Below, one piece after another: positions 1 through 11,373 of a stretch of 64,000 nt of DNA; the first letter of the stretch is position 1; every line of letters starts with the position of its first letter. The stretch lies in contig NZ_FTOG01000001.1 of the NCBI RefSeq assembly GCF_900156655.1, forward strand, positions 496,001-560,000, read 5' to 3'. The notes beneath the pieces were generated by a model that ran no database searches, was not told where the DNA came from, and was given only the letters and a program-made list of their open reading frames with translations. Made by a program: the position numbers and the translations under genes. The stretch is from Rhodobacter aestuarii. GTDB lineage: Bacteria; Pseudomonadota; Alphaproteobacteria; Rhodobacterales; Rhodobacteraceae.

Positions 1-1
1 G

Positions 2-1882
<1,881 letters not shown>

Positions 1883-1900
1883 GCAATGGCAAAAAAGACG

Positions 1901-1934
1901 AAAGGCCCCGGCGTGTTCCGGGGCCTTTTTTTAT
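1901..1934 (+). terminator. Rho-independent terminator of katG
   Basis: A perfect stem (AGGCCCCGG pairing with CCGGGGCCT) with a 6-base loop is followed by a T-rich tail, 18 bases after the katG stop. It separates katG from the convergent rnf operon. The following 190 bases (to 2123) hold only a short CCGGGC/GCCCGGG palindrome near 1966-1983 and no gene that I can support. Confidence 0.92.
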
Positions 1935-2123
1935 TGTTGGGCTCGATGGGGTCTTTTATGGTCCGGGCGACAAGCCCGGGCCGCGCCTGACCCGCCCCAT
2001 GGGCGGGCGCATTGCTGCGGCGCGAACAGAACAATCGTCCGAGTTGAGGGCACCATAAAGCGCCCCTCACCAGCGTTTCGACGCGCCCACCCCGGGTCGG
2101 GCGCGGCCCTCATCTCTATAAAA

Positions 2124-3128
2124 TCACACCGGAAGCGCTTGCGCCGAGGCCAGCGCGCAGGCCACGGTGCGCGCGGCGGATTTGCGGGCATCGCCCAGAA
2201 CCACCGCGCCCAGCACCCGCGCCGAGCGGCCTTGGTCGTCACAGGGGCACCAGCCCGAAGCATCGGTGAGACCGGCTTTTTGCGCCAGCACCCCGGCCTG
2301 TTGCGGTGCGATGAAGTTCACCACATCGGCACGGATCTCGCCCGCATCGGTCAGCAACAGCCCGCGGTCGGCATCGACCGCCGTCACCCGCGCGCCCTGC
2401 GCCGGGGTGAGCCAGGCGACATTGCGCGAAATGCGTTGAAGACCCGCTGCCATCGCAAAGCCCTGACGCAAAGCCGGATCATTGCTCTCATCCAAAACGG
2501 TAAGCCGCGCGCCGGGCACCGCCGCCACGGCGCGGGCCAAGGCGAGCGCACGGGTCATTGCCACATGCGGGTGGCTGATCTCAGCGGGCAGGCGCAGCAC
2601 GACATGGCCGTTTTCCCGCAAAGCGGCGAGTTGCGACGAAAGCCTGCGGGCTTCGCGGGCATTGCCCCAAGCGGCGGGCCAAGCGTGGCGCGCGCGCGCA
2701 TCCAGCCCGGCGATCTTTTCCACCTTGGGCGCAATGCCGGGGGCCAGAACCAAGCGGTCAAAGGCCATAGCGCGGCCCGAGAACAGCGCCGCGCGGCCCG
2801 CGCGCCAATCCACGCCCGTGACCTCGTCAATTTTCACCTGCACGCCTGCAGCGGCGAGCGTGGAGAGCGTTGCGCCCGAGGCGGGACGGTCAAAGGCGGT
2901 GGCGGGGGCAGGCTCGCGCGCCATCCGGGTCGGGTCGCGCTCAATCAGCGTGACCGAGGCGCCGGGGTTGGAGGCGGCAAGTTTCGAGGCGGCCAAAGCG
3001 CCTGCGGGGCCCGCGCCAATCACCAAGGCGCGCTCGCCCTTGCGAAGCGCGAAGCTGGTGCCCGTGGCCGCCAGCGCGGCGCCGGACAAAAGGCCTAGGG
3101 TCAGGCTGCGGCGGCTCATACGGGTCAT
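2124..3128 (-). CDS. FCSD-like FAD/NAD(P)-binding flavoprotein, Tat-exported, short form
   Basis: The protein has 334 residues. It opens with a twin-arginine signal (SRRSLTLGLLSGAAL), then a Rossmann FAD motif (VIGAGPAGALAA). The C-terminal part (APQQAGVLAQKAGL, GWCPCDD, VLGDA) resembles the flavoprotein subunit of flavocytochrome c sulfide dehydrogenase (FccB). The family's redox disulfide is not conserved: the N-terminal-half Cys is absent and only the GWCPC region has Cys. The C-terminal FCSD flavin-binding domain also seems absent, since relatives have about 400 residues or more. Start: ATG 3128 lies 7 bases after AGGAG; GTG 3131 is the alternative. It begins 14 bases after rnfH, so it is probably the last gene of the rnf operon. 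Its substrate is unknown; classical sulfide oxidation is unlikely. Confidence 0.75.
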   Translation of the reverse strand: MTRMSRRSLTLGLLSGAALAATGTSFALRKGERALVIGAGPAGALAASKLAASNPGASVTLIERDPTRMAREPAPATAFDRPASGATLSTLAAAGVQVKIDEVTGVDWRAGRAALFSGRAMAFDRLVLAPGIAPKVEKIAGLDARARHAWPAAWGNAREARRLSSQLAALRENGHVVLRLPAEISHPHVAMTRALALARAVAAVPGARLTVLDESNDPALRQGFAMAAGLQRISRNVAWLTPAQGARVTAVDADRGLLLTDAGEIRADVVNFIAPQQAGVLAQKAGLTDASGWCPCDDQGRSARVLGAVVLGDARKSAARTVACALASAQALPV

Positions 3129-3142
3129 CACATCGCTCCTTT

Positions 3143-3400
3143 TCAGCGTTTCTTTTCAAGAAGTTCGGCTTCGGGGTGAATGGGGCGGTAAATCTCCACC
3201 CGGTCGCCTTCCTTCAGCACTCGGTCAAGGTTGCAGATTTGGCCAAAGACACCGATCTTGTTTTCTTCCAGATCAATCTCGGGGAATTGCTCCAACAGGC
3301 CGGAACGGTCGATGGCCTCTTTCGCGGTCGCCTCTTCGGGCACATCAACATGTCTCCAGACCTGTGCGGTCGGCTTGGCATAGGCAACACCCACGATCAT
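3143..3400 (-). CDS. rnfH: RnfH, RnfH/RatB-family ubiquitin-like protein
   Basis: This 85-residue protein has the compact beta-grasp pattern of the RnfH/RatB family, including the conserved IGVFGQICNLDRVLKEGDRVEIYRP stretch split over two strands. It is encoded in the rnf operon of R. capsulatus, but its molecular role is not established. It is probably cytosolic and has no metal or flavin motif. Its ATG overlaps the rnfE stop by 4 bases (ATGA), so translation is probably coupled. Confidence 0.9.
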   Translation of the reverse strand: MIVGVAYAKPTAQVWRHVDVPEEATAKEAIDRSGLLEQFPEIDLEENKIGVFGQICNLDRVLKEGDRVEIYRPIHPEAELLEKKR

Positions 3401-4131
3401 TCGTCATCCTCCTCAACCGGGACGGGGCCAAGGGCGCCAGCGGCGGTAAAGACCTTGGGCGCGCGCAGTTCTTGGATTTCTTCGTCAATGGATTTGCCGC
3501 GCGCATCGATCACCGCTTTGAGCGCAAGCAAGAAGCCCGTCACGATGAAGCCGCCGGGCGGCAAGATCAGGATCAAAAAGCCAGGAAAATCGGGAAAGAG
3601 CGTCATTTCCATAAAGGCGAAATGGCTACCCAGCAGGATTGAAGCATTGGCAAACAGCGTGCCCGAGCCAAAGACCTCGCGCAACGCGCCAACCAGAACC
3701 AGCGCGACGGTAAAGCCGATGCCCATCATCAACCCATCCCAAAGCGACGGGATCACGCCATTGCGCGAGGCAAATGCTTCGGCGCGGCCCAAGATCGCGC
3801 AGTTGGTCACGATCAGCGGGATAAAGAGGCCCAAAACCTTATGGAGATCATGCACATAGGCATTAAGCGCCATATCCACCACGGTGACGATGCAGGCGAT
3901 GATCAGAACAAAGGCCGGGATCCGGATTTCCGGGGCGATCACTTTACGCAGCGCCGAAATGATCCCGTTCGAGGCGATCAGCACGGCGGTGGAAGCCAGC
4001 CCCATGCCAAGCCCGTTCGTGGCCGTGCCGGTGATGGCAAGCGCCGGGCAAAGCGCCAAAAGCTGGCCGAAGACGATGTTTTTATCCCAAAAACCGTCGC
4101 GGGCGATTTTGCCGAAATTTGTGGCCATCAT
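3397..4131 (-). CDS. rnfE: RnfE, membrane subunit of the Rnf complex
   Basis: RnfE (244 residues) is a multi-helix inner-membrane subunit of the ferredoxin:NAD+ oxidoreductase (Rnf/Rsx), homologous to RnfA and to NqrD. Several hydrophobic helices are visible, for example [19 protein letters not shown] and [17 protein letters not shown]. The second includes the Cys in TNCA that is conserved in the RnfA/RnfE pair. RnfA and RnfE have opposite topology in the membrane and hold a shared iron-sulfur centre in known structures. The C-terminus is soluble and acidic. The gene has 4-base overlaps with both rnfG and rnfH. Confidence 0.95.
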   Translation of the reverse strand: MMATNFGKIARDGFWDKNIVFGQLLALCPALAITGTATNGLGMGLASTAVLIASNGIISALRKVIAPEIRIPAFVLIIACIVTVVDMALNAYVHDLHKVLGLFIPLIVTNCAILGRAEAFASRNGVIPSLWDGLMMGIGFTVALVLVGALREVFGSGTLFANASILLGSHFAFMEMTLFPDFPGFLILILPPGGFIVTGFLLALKAVIDARGKSIDEEIQELRAPKVFTAAGALGPVPVEEDDE

Positions 4132-4787
4132 TCGTCTCCGTTGCGGGGGATGGGGGCGGTGAGCGCAAGGCGGTTGCGTTCATAAAAGGTCAGCCCGCGG
4201 GCAATGGTGCCAACCACGGCGCGCGGGGTGATGGTCGCGCCCGAGAATTGGTCAAACACACCGCCATCGCGCTTCACCTTCCAGCCATCGGGGGTGGGGT
4301 CGGTCAAAGAACGCCCGGTAAAGCCTTCGATCCAGTCGCCTTTTGCGACTTCGATCTTATCGCCAAGGCCGGGCGTTTCGGTATGGGACAGCACCCGCAC
4401 GCCCAAAAGCGTGCCATCGGGCGCAATGCCGATCAGCACCCGGATCGCGCCGGAATAGCCAAAGCCTACCAGCTCATAGGCCATGCCGGTGACGCTGTTG
4501 CCCTTGGCGGCGATATGCACGCTGACCATGCCCTCGTCGGCATCTTCCACGCTGCGCAGATCGGTGGCCGGATCGTTGTCATAGATCTCGGCGGGCAGCA
4601 CTTGCGCGAGCGAGGCGGCCAAATCTTCGGCGCTGCGCTGCGCGATCGGGGCTTGGGTGGTTTGGTCGGCCATCGCCAAAAGCCCGGCGGTGACGAGTGA
4701 AAACAGCCCCAGCATCAGCCCATGCGCGAAGGGCGAGGATTTCAGCCAGCTTTTGGCTGGTTTCGGCTCTTTGATGTCCTCGCTCAT
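4128..4787 (-). CDS. rnfG: RnfG, covalent-FMN subunit of the Rnf complex
   Basis: RnfG (219 residues) has one N-terminal membrane anchor ([17 protein letters not shown]) and a periplasmic FMN-binding domain. The flavinylation motif [10 protein letters not shown] near residues 183-192 supplies the Thr that receives FMN by a phosphoester bond. An ApbE-type transferase performs that step, and in this cluster the candidate is RnfF (11370-12458). An internal ETPGLGDKI segment is also typical of the family. The start overlaps the rnfD stop by 4 bases. Confidence 0.96.
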   Translation of the reverse strand: MSEDIKEPKPAKSWLKSSPFAHGLMLGLFSLVTAGLLAMADQTTQAPIAQRSAEDLAASLAQVLPAEIYDNDPATDLRSVEDADEGMVSVHIAAKGNSVTGMAYELVGFGYSGAIRVLIGIAPDGTLLGVRVLSHTETPGLGDKIEVAKGDWIEGFTGRSLTDPTPDGWKVKRDGGVFDQFSGATITPRAVVGTIARGLTFYERNRLALTAPIPRNGDE

Positions 4788-5884
4788 GCCTTGTCTCCGG
4801 CGGCTTGTTTGGTGCGTTTCGGTTTGGCAATCGGCAACGGTTTGCCGGTGCGGGTGCGCCCAAAGACACGCGGGCGGACATAGGTCTCAATCAGCGGCGT
4901 GCAGGAGTTCATCAAGAGCACCGCAAAGGCCACGCCTTCGGGGAACGACCCCCAAGTGCGGATCACAAAGATCAGCGCGCCGATGCCGATGCCATAGATC
5001 ACCTTGCCCAAGGCCGAGACCGGAGAGGTCACGTAATCAGTCGCGATGAAGAAGGCGCAGAGCATGGTCGAGCCTGCGGTGAGGTGCAGGATCGGCGGGG
5101 CGAAGGTGTCGGGTGCGAGCGTCGAGGCAATGAAGGAAAGCCCCGCGATTGTGCCCAGAACCGAAAGCGGAATGGCGAGCGTGATGATGCGCATGAAGAC
5201 CAGCGCCAAGCCGCCCGCGAGCAAGAGCAGGGTGGAAGTTTCGCCCATCGAGCCGGGCACAAGGCCAATCAACCGCGCTTTGAGGTCTGCCAGATCGGGC
5301 GTGATCGCCCCCATCGAGGCGCCAGCGCCCAACTGGCTTTTGATATGGCTCAGCGTCGAAGCCGATGAAATCGCATCATATTCGCTCGACCCGGCAAAGG
5401 TGATGGCGAGCGAATGCACAAAGCCGGGGCCTTCAAACAGACCCACCGGCGGCACCCAAGTGGTCATATGCACGGGCAGGGCAATGAGCAGCATGGCACG
5501 CGCAACCATCGCGGGGTTGAAGAGGTTTTGCCCCAGACCGCCGAACATGTGTTTGGCAATCACAATCGCGATGCCCGAGCCAATCACACCCACCCACCAC
5601 GGCGCATAGGGCGGCAAGGTCATCGCCACAAGCCAGCCGGAGAGCAGCGCAGAGCCATCCCGGGCAAAGGGGCCAATCGGTTTGCCCGCCACCCAAAGCG
5701 ACAGAATTTCAAACAGATAGGCAGAGGCCACCGTGGTGATAAACAGAAAAATCGCGGGCCAGCCGAATTGATAGAGGCCAAACACGGTGGCGGGCGTCAG
5801 CGCCAGCACCACCGCCAGCATCGTGCGGTTCACGGTGAAGACGGTATGGGTATGCGGAGCGGCCAGAAGCGGTTGCGCGGTCAC
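4784..5884 (-). CDS. rnfD: RnfD, covalent-FMN membrane subunit of the Rnf complex
   Basis: RnfD (366 residues) is a polytopic membrane subunit homologous to NqrB. It carries a second covalently bound FMN; the likely attachment Thr lies in [11 protein letters not shown]. It also shows the family's [16 protein letters not shown] segment. It forms part of the route for electrons and coupling ions through the membrane. A basic C-terminal tail (KPKRTKQ) is probably cytosolic. It has 4-base overlaps with rnfC and rnfG. Confidence 0.95.
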   Translation of the reverse strand: MTAQPLLAAPHTHTVFTVNRTMLAVVLALTPATVFGLYQFGWPAIFLFITTVASAYLFEILSLWVAGKPIGPFARDGSALLSGWLVAMTLPPYAPWWVGVIGSGIAIVIAKHMFGGLGQNLFNPAMVARAMLLIALPVHMTTWVPPVGLFEGPGFVHSLAITFAGSSEYDAISSASTLSHIKSQLGAGASMGAITPDLADLKARLIGLVPGSMGETSTLLLLAGGLALVFMRIITLAIPLSVLGTIAGLSFIASTLAPDTFAPPILHLTAGSTMLCAFFIATDYVTSPVSALGKVIYGIGIGALIFVIRTWGSFPEGVAFAVLLMNSCTPLIETYVRPRVFGRTRTGKPLPIAKPKRTKQAAGDKA

Positions 5885-7443
5885 GAGTTGGCCTCCCCTT
5901 GGGTTTGTTGCGCCATGGGTTCGGCGGCGGCGGCTTCCGCAGCGGCCTTTTCAGCGGCGGCTTTTTTCTTGGCTTCCATCTCGGCTTTGCGCTTCAGCAT
6001 CATCTGGCGTTTTGCCTCGGCGATGGCTTCTTCGCGGGCCTTGCGGGCCTCGGCCAAGCGTTTGGTTTCTTCGGCTTGGTGCTTGCGGCTTTGCTTCTCG
6101 GCCAGCTTGCCTTTGGCGAAGTGGAAGGTCTGCACAAGCGGGATATTGCCCGGGCAGGTATAGGCGCAGCAGCCGCAGGTCAGGCAATCCATCAGGCCGA
6201 TTTTCGCGGCCCCATCCAGATCATCGGCTTGGATGCGGGCGTTCATTTCAAAGGGCGTCAGCCCCACCGGGCAAGATTGCACGCAGCGTCCGCAGCGAAT
6301 GCAGGGCATCACGTCAGAGCCGGGGGTTTCCGCTTTTGACAGCGCCAAAATCCCGTTTGCACCCTTCACAATCGGCACGCGGCGGTTGTGGATCGGTTGG
6401 CCCATCATCGGCCCGCCCAGCAGCAGCCGGTCGGGTTCTTCGGCAAAGCCGCCGCAATGGTTGATCACTTCAGACACCGGGGTGCCGATCAGCACTTTGA
6501 CATTCGCGGGCCGTTTCGCGGCGCGGCCCGAGACCGTCACAATCCGCGAAATCAGCGGCTCGCCGTAGCGCACCGCATTGTGGACGGCATGCGCCGTGGC
6601 GACATTATGGACCACTACGCCAAGGTCCGCAGTGAGCGCGCGGGCGGGGGTTTCCTTGCCCGTCAAAATTCGCACCAGATGCTTTTCCGAGCCCATCGGA
6701 TATTGCGTCGGCACGACCTTCACTTGGAACACATAGTCAAGCGCGCGGTTGTAGCGGCTCATCACATCAATCGCTTGCGGCTTGTTCGATTCAATCGCAA
6801 CGATGATGTTTTTCACGCCAAGCGCGCGGCCCATGATGCCGATGCCGTCGGCGATTTCCTCGGCGCGTTCGCGCATCAAGCGGTCATCGCAGGTGAGGTA
6901 GGGTTCGCATTCTGCGCCATTGATGATGAGCGTGTGCAGATCATATTTGGCGCGCAGATTGAGCTTCACGGCAGAGGGGAAGGTCGCGCCCCCCATCCCG
7001 ACAATCCCGGCTTCGGCCACTTGGGCGGAAATCTCTTCGGGCGTGGCATCTTCGGGACGCATACGCGGCAGGCGGGGGCCCCATTTGTCTTCGCCATCGG
7101 GACGAATGGTGATGGTGGGCACCGGCAGGCCCGACGGGTGCGGGGCGATGAAATGACCGACCGCAATCACCCGGCCCGAGGTGGGCGCGTGGATATTGGC
7201 CGACACCGGGCCGCGCGCCTTCGCCACCAACTGGCCTTTGAGCACATAATCATCGCGCGCCACGATCGGTTCGGCCTCGGCCCCGATATGCTGTTGCAAA
7301 GGCAGCCGGATCAGGGTCGGCACCGGCATCACCTCGATCTCGCTTTCAGAGCTGAGGTATTTGCGCGGATCGGGGTGCACGCCTTTGAAGCTGAAGAACT
7401 GCGACGGGTGCAAAAGCGTGGAAAGAGAGGGCAGAAGGCTCAT
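5881..7443 (-). CDS. rnfC: RnfC, soluble FMN/iron-sulfur subunit of the Rnf complex
   Basis: RnfC (520 residues) is the peripheral subunit where NAD(H) is thought to react. It has an NADH- and FMN-binding region like Complex I subunit NuoF (GMGGATFPSAVKLN; INGAECEPYLTCD). Two [4Fe-4S] motifs follow: CIRCGRCVQSCP near residue 381 and CLTCGCCAYTCP near residue 420. The last 70 residues are a Lys/Glu/Ala-rich predicted coiled coil, a common but variable extension. I chose ATG 7443 (MSLLPSL), which overlaps the rnfB stop by 4 bases. The frame stays open to 7551, but that extension has no RnfC-like content. Confidence 0.95.
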   Translation of the reverse strand: MSLLPSLSTLLHPSQFFSFKGVHPDPRKYLSSESEIEVMPVPTLIRLPLQQHIGAEAEPIVARDDYVLKGQLVAKARGPVSANIHAPTSGRVIAVGHFIAPHPSGLPVPTITIRPDGEDKWGPRLPRMRPEDATPEEISAQVAEAGIVGMGGATFPSAVKLNLRAKYDLHTLIINGAECEPYLTCDDRLMRERAEEIADGIGIMGRALGVKNIIVAIESNKPQAIDVMSRYNRALDYVFQVKVVPTQYPMGSEKHLVRILTGKETPARALTADLGVVVHNVATAHAVHNAVRYGEPLISRIVTVSGRAAKRPANVKVLIGTPVSEVINHCGGFAEEPDRLLLGGPMMGQPIHNRRVPIVKGANGILALSKAETPGSDVMPCIRCGRCVQSCPVGLTPFEMNARIQADDLDGAAKIGLMDCLTCGCCAYTCPGNIPLVQTFHFAKGKLAEKQSRKHQAEETKRLAEARKAREEAIAEAKRQMMLKRKAEMEAKKKAAAEKAAAEAAAAEPMAQQTQGEANS

Positions 7444-8003
7444 GCTGCGCGCTCCGTGCTGGCGGCGCCAAGGCGCGGTTCGGGTTTGTCCCAATACCAT
7501 TGGCGCAGGGATTTCGGTTTGACGCGCTTGACGATCGCCTCGGTCGGGCAAACTTCGATGCAGGCGTCACAGCCGGTGCAGGCATCGGTGATGACGGTGT
7601 GAATTTGCCGGTTCGCGCCGATGATCGCGTCGGTCGGGCAGCGCTTGAAGCATTTGGTGCAGCCGGTGCAGTGGTCTTCAAAGATGAAGGCGACCATCGG
7701 CTCCACCTCGGCCATGCCCGAAAGCGCGCCATCGCCTTCAATCGTCACGACCTGCGCGAGTTCGAGTGCGAGATCGCGGCCGCCCGGCGTGCAAGCGGTG
7801 ACGGGCGCTTCACCCGCCGCCATTGCCTCGGCCAGACCGTGGCAACCGGGGTAGCCACAGGCGCCGCAATTGGTGCCCGGCAAGATCGCGTCAATCGCAT
7901 CCACCACCGGGGGCGCTTCGACATGGAACTTGCGCGCGGCAAAACCGAGCATCAGCCCCAGCCCGGTCCCCAGGGCAGACATCGCGGCGACGGCTTCGAT
8001 CAT
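7440..8003 (-). CDS. rnfB: RnfB, polyferredoxin subunit of the Rnf complex
   Basis: RnfB (187 residues) is the entry or exit point for ferredoxin electrons. It has an N-terminal membrane helix (residues about 1-22), then the four-Cys motif NCGACGYPGCHG with a downstream Cys for the first [4Fe-4S] cluster. Two classical ferredoxin motifs follow, CTGCTKCFKRCP and CTGCDACIEVCP. In diazotrophic Rhodobacter, Rnf is thought to drive electrons uphill from NADH to ferredoxin for nitrogenase. The gene begins 20 bases after the rnfA stop. Confidence 0.96.
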   Translation of the reverse strand: MIEAVAAMSALGTGLGLMLGFAARKFHVEAPPVVDAIDAILPGTNCGACGYPGCHGLAEAMAAGEAPVTACTPGGRDLALELAQVVTIEGDGALSGMAEVEPMVAFIFEDHCTGCTKCFKRCPTDAIIGANRQIHTVITDACTGCDACIEVCPTEAIVKRVKPKSLRQWYWDKPEPRLGAASTERAA

Positions 8004-8023
8004 CTCGGGTACTCCTTATCGTC

Positions 8024-8605
8024 TCAATTAGGCACGAGGCCGGCAAAGCCCATGAAGGCCATCGACAGAAGGCCCGCAGATACAAAGGCAATGGAGGCGC
8101 CCGCGAAGGGGGCAGGAACGGCCAGCTGCGCCATGCGCTCGCGCATGCCCGCGAAGATCACCAGCACCAGCGTGAAGCCAAGCGCCGAGCCAAAACCGTA
8201 AAGCAGGCTAGAGGCGAAGCCGTGGCCTTCTTGGATGTTCAAAAGCGCCACGCCCAGCACCGCACAGTTGGTGGTGATGAGCGGCAGATAAATACCAAGC
8301 GAGCGGTGCAGCCCCGGCGAGAGCTTGCGCAGCACGGTTTCGATAAACTGCACGATCGCGGCGATCACCAAGATCAGGCTCAGGATGCGCAGAAAGCCCA
8401 AATCGAGCGGCTCCAGCACCAGCACTTCAACAAACCAGCTGGCCGCCGCGGCAAGCGTCAGCACGAAGGTGGTGGCAAGCCCCATGCCGATGGCAGCATC
8501 GGTTTTGCGCGACACGCCCATGAAGGGGCACAGGCCCAGAAACTTCACCAGCACCACGTTGTTCACCAGCGCCGTGCTGAGCAGGATCAGGAAAAAGTCG
8601 TGCAT
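8024..8605 (-). CDS. rnfA: RnfA, membrane subunit of the Rnf complex
   Basis: RnfA (193 residues) is a six-helix membrane protein paralogous to RnfE and homologous to NqrE. Recognisable parts are [18 protein letters not shown] at the N-terminus and [14 protein letters not shown] mid-protein, each with the conserved Cys that helps hold the intramembrane iron-sulfur site. It is the first gene of the leftward rnf operon. A GGAGG ribosome site precedes the ATG at 8605, and a sigma-54 promoter lies 55 bases upstream of the start codon. Confidence 0.96.
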   Translation of the reverse strand: MHDFFLILLSTALVNNVVLVKFLGLCPFMGVSRKTDAAIGMGLATTFVLTLAAAASWFVEVLVLEPLDLGFLRILSLILVIAAIVQFIETVLRKLSPGLHRSLGIYLPLITTNCAVLGVALLNIQEGHGFASSLLYGFGSALGFTLVLVIFAGMRERMAQLAVPAPFAGASIAFVSAGLLSMAFMGFAGLVPN

Positions 8606-8659
8606 GCCAGCCTCCGTTCACGGCCCGTCGGGGGAAATGCGAGCCCTTGCGAGAGTTGA

Positions 8660-8676
8660 AGCAAAGCCTGTGCCAA
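8660..8676 (-). promoter_or_regulatory. Sigma-54 (-24/-12) promoter of rnfABCDGEH
   Basis: On the minus strand the site reads TTGGCACAGGCTTTGCT. The sigma-54 consensus is YTGGCACGRNNNTTGCW, so it differs at one position and keeps the invariant GG and GC. Transcription would start near 8648 and give a leader of about 40 bases. NifA, the nitrogen-fixation activator, works with sigma-54; see the enhancer at 8799. Confidence 0.88.
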
Positions 8677-8798
8677 GTGGCTTTGTCTGGCGGGTGGCGG
8701 GGTGCTTTTTGCGCGCGCGGGTCATGCAGGCACGGGGGAACGTCGGCGCGGGGACTGTGGGATGGGGAAACGAGGCTTTGTGCCTGTTTTGCAAGGCT

Positions 8799-8814
8799 TG
8801 TCGCATTCCCTACA
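8799..8814. promoter_or_regulatory. NifA upstream activator site shared by rnfA and fprA promoters
   Basis: TGT-N10-ACA is an exact match to the NifA enhancer consensus. It is the only exact match I found between the two promoters. Its centre is about 130 bases from the -24 element of each, and since the motif is palindromic it can serve both directions. Apart from this site and the two promoters, I see nothing else in the 392-bp gap (8606-8997). Confidence 0.82.
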
Positions 8815-8934
8815 AATTGTCGGACCTGCGCCATCACGCATTCGGGAGCAGGGCTCGTGGTGTGAAACCCGACTTTCCCGGCCTTGGGCCAAGCGGGGCA
8901 GGGCGGGGCGGCGCTATGGCGGGCTTTGGGGCGC

Positions 8935-8951
8935 TTGGCATGGTTCTTGCT
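8935..8951 (+). promoter_or_regulatory. Sigma-54 (-24/-12) promoter of fprA-fdxC-fdxN-rseC-rnfF
   Basis: TTGGCATGGTTCTTGCT matches the sigma-54 consensus at all but one position (T for C after TGGCA) and keeps the GG and GC pairs with correct spacing. The predicted start is near 8963, about 35 bases before the fprA start codon. Confidence 0.87.
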
Positions 8952-8997
8952 GCATCTTTTGTGATGCGCATTTTTCGCGCCCAACCGGAGCAAGACC

Positions 8998-10616
<1,619 letters not shown>

Positions 10617-10635
10617 AAGTTAAAAGCCTTCCACC

Positions 10636-10651
10636 GCGAGCTTCGGCTCGC
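10636..10651 (+). other. GC-rich hairpin with UUCG tetraloop between fdxC and fdxN
   Basis: GCGAGC-TTCG-GCTCGC forms a perfect 6-bp stem closed by the extra-stable C(UUCG)G tetraloop. No T-run follows, so it is not a standard terminator. It lies 19 bases after the fdxC stop and 28 bases before fdxN. It may act as a processing or stability element that sets the level of fdxN mRNA relative to fdxC. Confidence 0.7.
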
Positions 10652-10679
10652 AAAACCCTGACCAGGAAAGGAAATTCCA

Positions 10680-10877
10680 ATGGCCATGCAAATCGACCCG
10701 AACCTGTGCACCTCCTGTGGCGATTGCGAACCGCAATGCCCGACCGAGGCGATCTCGCCGAAAAAAGGCGTTTATGCGATCAACGCCGATCTGTGCAACG
10801 AATGCGAAGGGGAAGACCTGCCGCATTGCGTCTCGACCTGCATGGAAGACGGCTGCATCACGCCGATCGAGGCGTAA
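10680..10877 (+). CDS. fdxN: 2[4Fe-4S] ferredoxin FdxN (FdI)
   Basis: FdxN is a 65-residue bacterial ferredoxin with the two expected Cys sets: CTSCGDCEPQCP near the N-terminus, and a second with a longer internal loop, CNECEGEDLPHC followed by STC. The loop is typical of nif-associated ferredoxins. FdI is the main electron donor to nitrogenase reductase in R. capsulatus. ATG 10680 follows an AGGAAAGGA ribosome site; ATG 10686 is an alternative. The stop is one base from the next start, so the downstream genes are co-transcribed. Confidence 0.94.
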   Translation: MAMQIDPNLCTSCGDCEPQCPTEAISPKKGVYAINADLCNECEGEDLPHCVSTCMEDGCITPIEA

Positions 10878-10878
10878 G

Positions 10879-11373
10879 ATGACGGGCTGCACGCCCGATC
10901 TTGCCGCCGATCCCGCACCGCGCGCGCTGAGCGAGCGGCTGCGGGTCGTGGCGGTGGGGCCCGAGCGGGTGACGGTTTTGGCCGACCGCGCGGCGGGCTG
11001 TGCGGCTTGCGCCTCGCGCAAGGGCTGCGGCACCGGGGCTTTGGCCCAGTTGTCGCGCCCGCAACTGCTTGAGATTGCCCGCCCCGAAGGCTTGGAAATC
11101 CGCCCCGGCGATGAGCTTGAGGTGATGATGGGCGGCAATGACTTTTTGGCGGCTGCCGGGCTCGCCTATCTTTTGCCGGCTGCGACCTTGGTGGTGGGGG
11201 TGTCCATCGCGGCGGGGCTCGGGGCAGGGGATCTGCTTTCGGGGCTCGTTGGCCTTGGGGCTTTGGCGCTTGGCTTTGTTCCGGTGGCTTTGATGGAGCG
11301 ACGCGGGCGAAACGTGGCCGAATTGCAAGCGGTCGCCGTGCATCCGCCGCGCGTGGAGAGTTGCCACACATGA
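10879..11373 (+). CDS. rseC: RseC-family membrane protein (SoxR-reducing system / Rnf-associated)
   Basis: The protein (164 residues) has a soluble N-terminal part with the RseC-type Cys motif (CAACASRKGC near residues 41-50) and then two hydrophobic helices (LAYLLPAATLVVGVSIAAGL and LVGLGALALGFVPVALM). In E. coli, RseC works with the Rnf-like RsxABCDGE complex to keep SoxR reduced. Finding it between fdxN and rnfF ties it to Rnf function here. Its role in nitrogen fixation is not known to me. It starts one base after the fdxN stop and overlaps rnfF by 4 bases. Confidence 0.85.
   Translation: MTGCTPDLAADPAPRALSERLRVVAVGPERVTVLADRAAGCAACASRKGCGTGALAQLSRPQLLEIARPEGLEIRPGDELEVMMGGNDFLAAAGLAYLLPAATLVVGVSIAAGLGAGDLLSGLVGLGALALGFVPVALMERRGRNVAELQAVAVHPPRVESCHT

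Noticed and set aside
7444-7551. Upstream extension of rnfC
   Set aside because: The extra 36 codons lie in rnfB sequence and are unlike RnfC; the 4-base overlap start at 7443 fits the coupling pattern of the whole operon.
8779-8794. Second NifA site (TGT-N10-CAA)
   Set aside because: The right half differs from ACA at two positions, so it was not called; the site at 8799 is exact.
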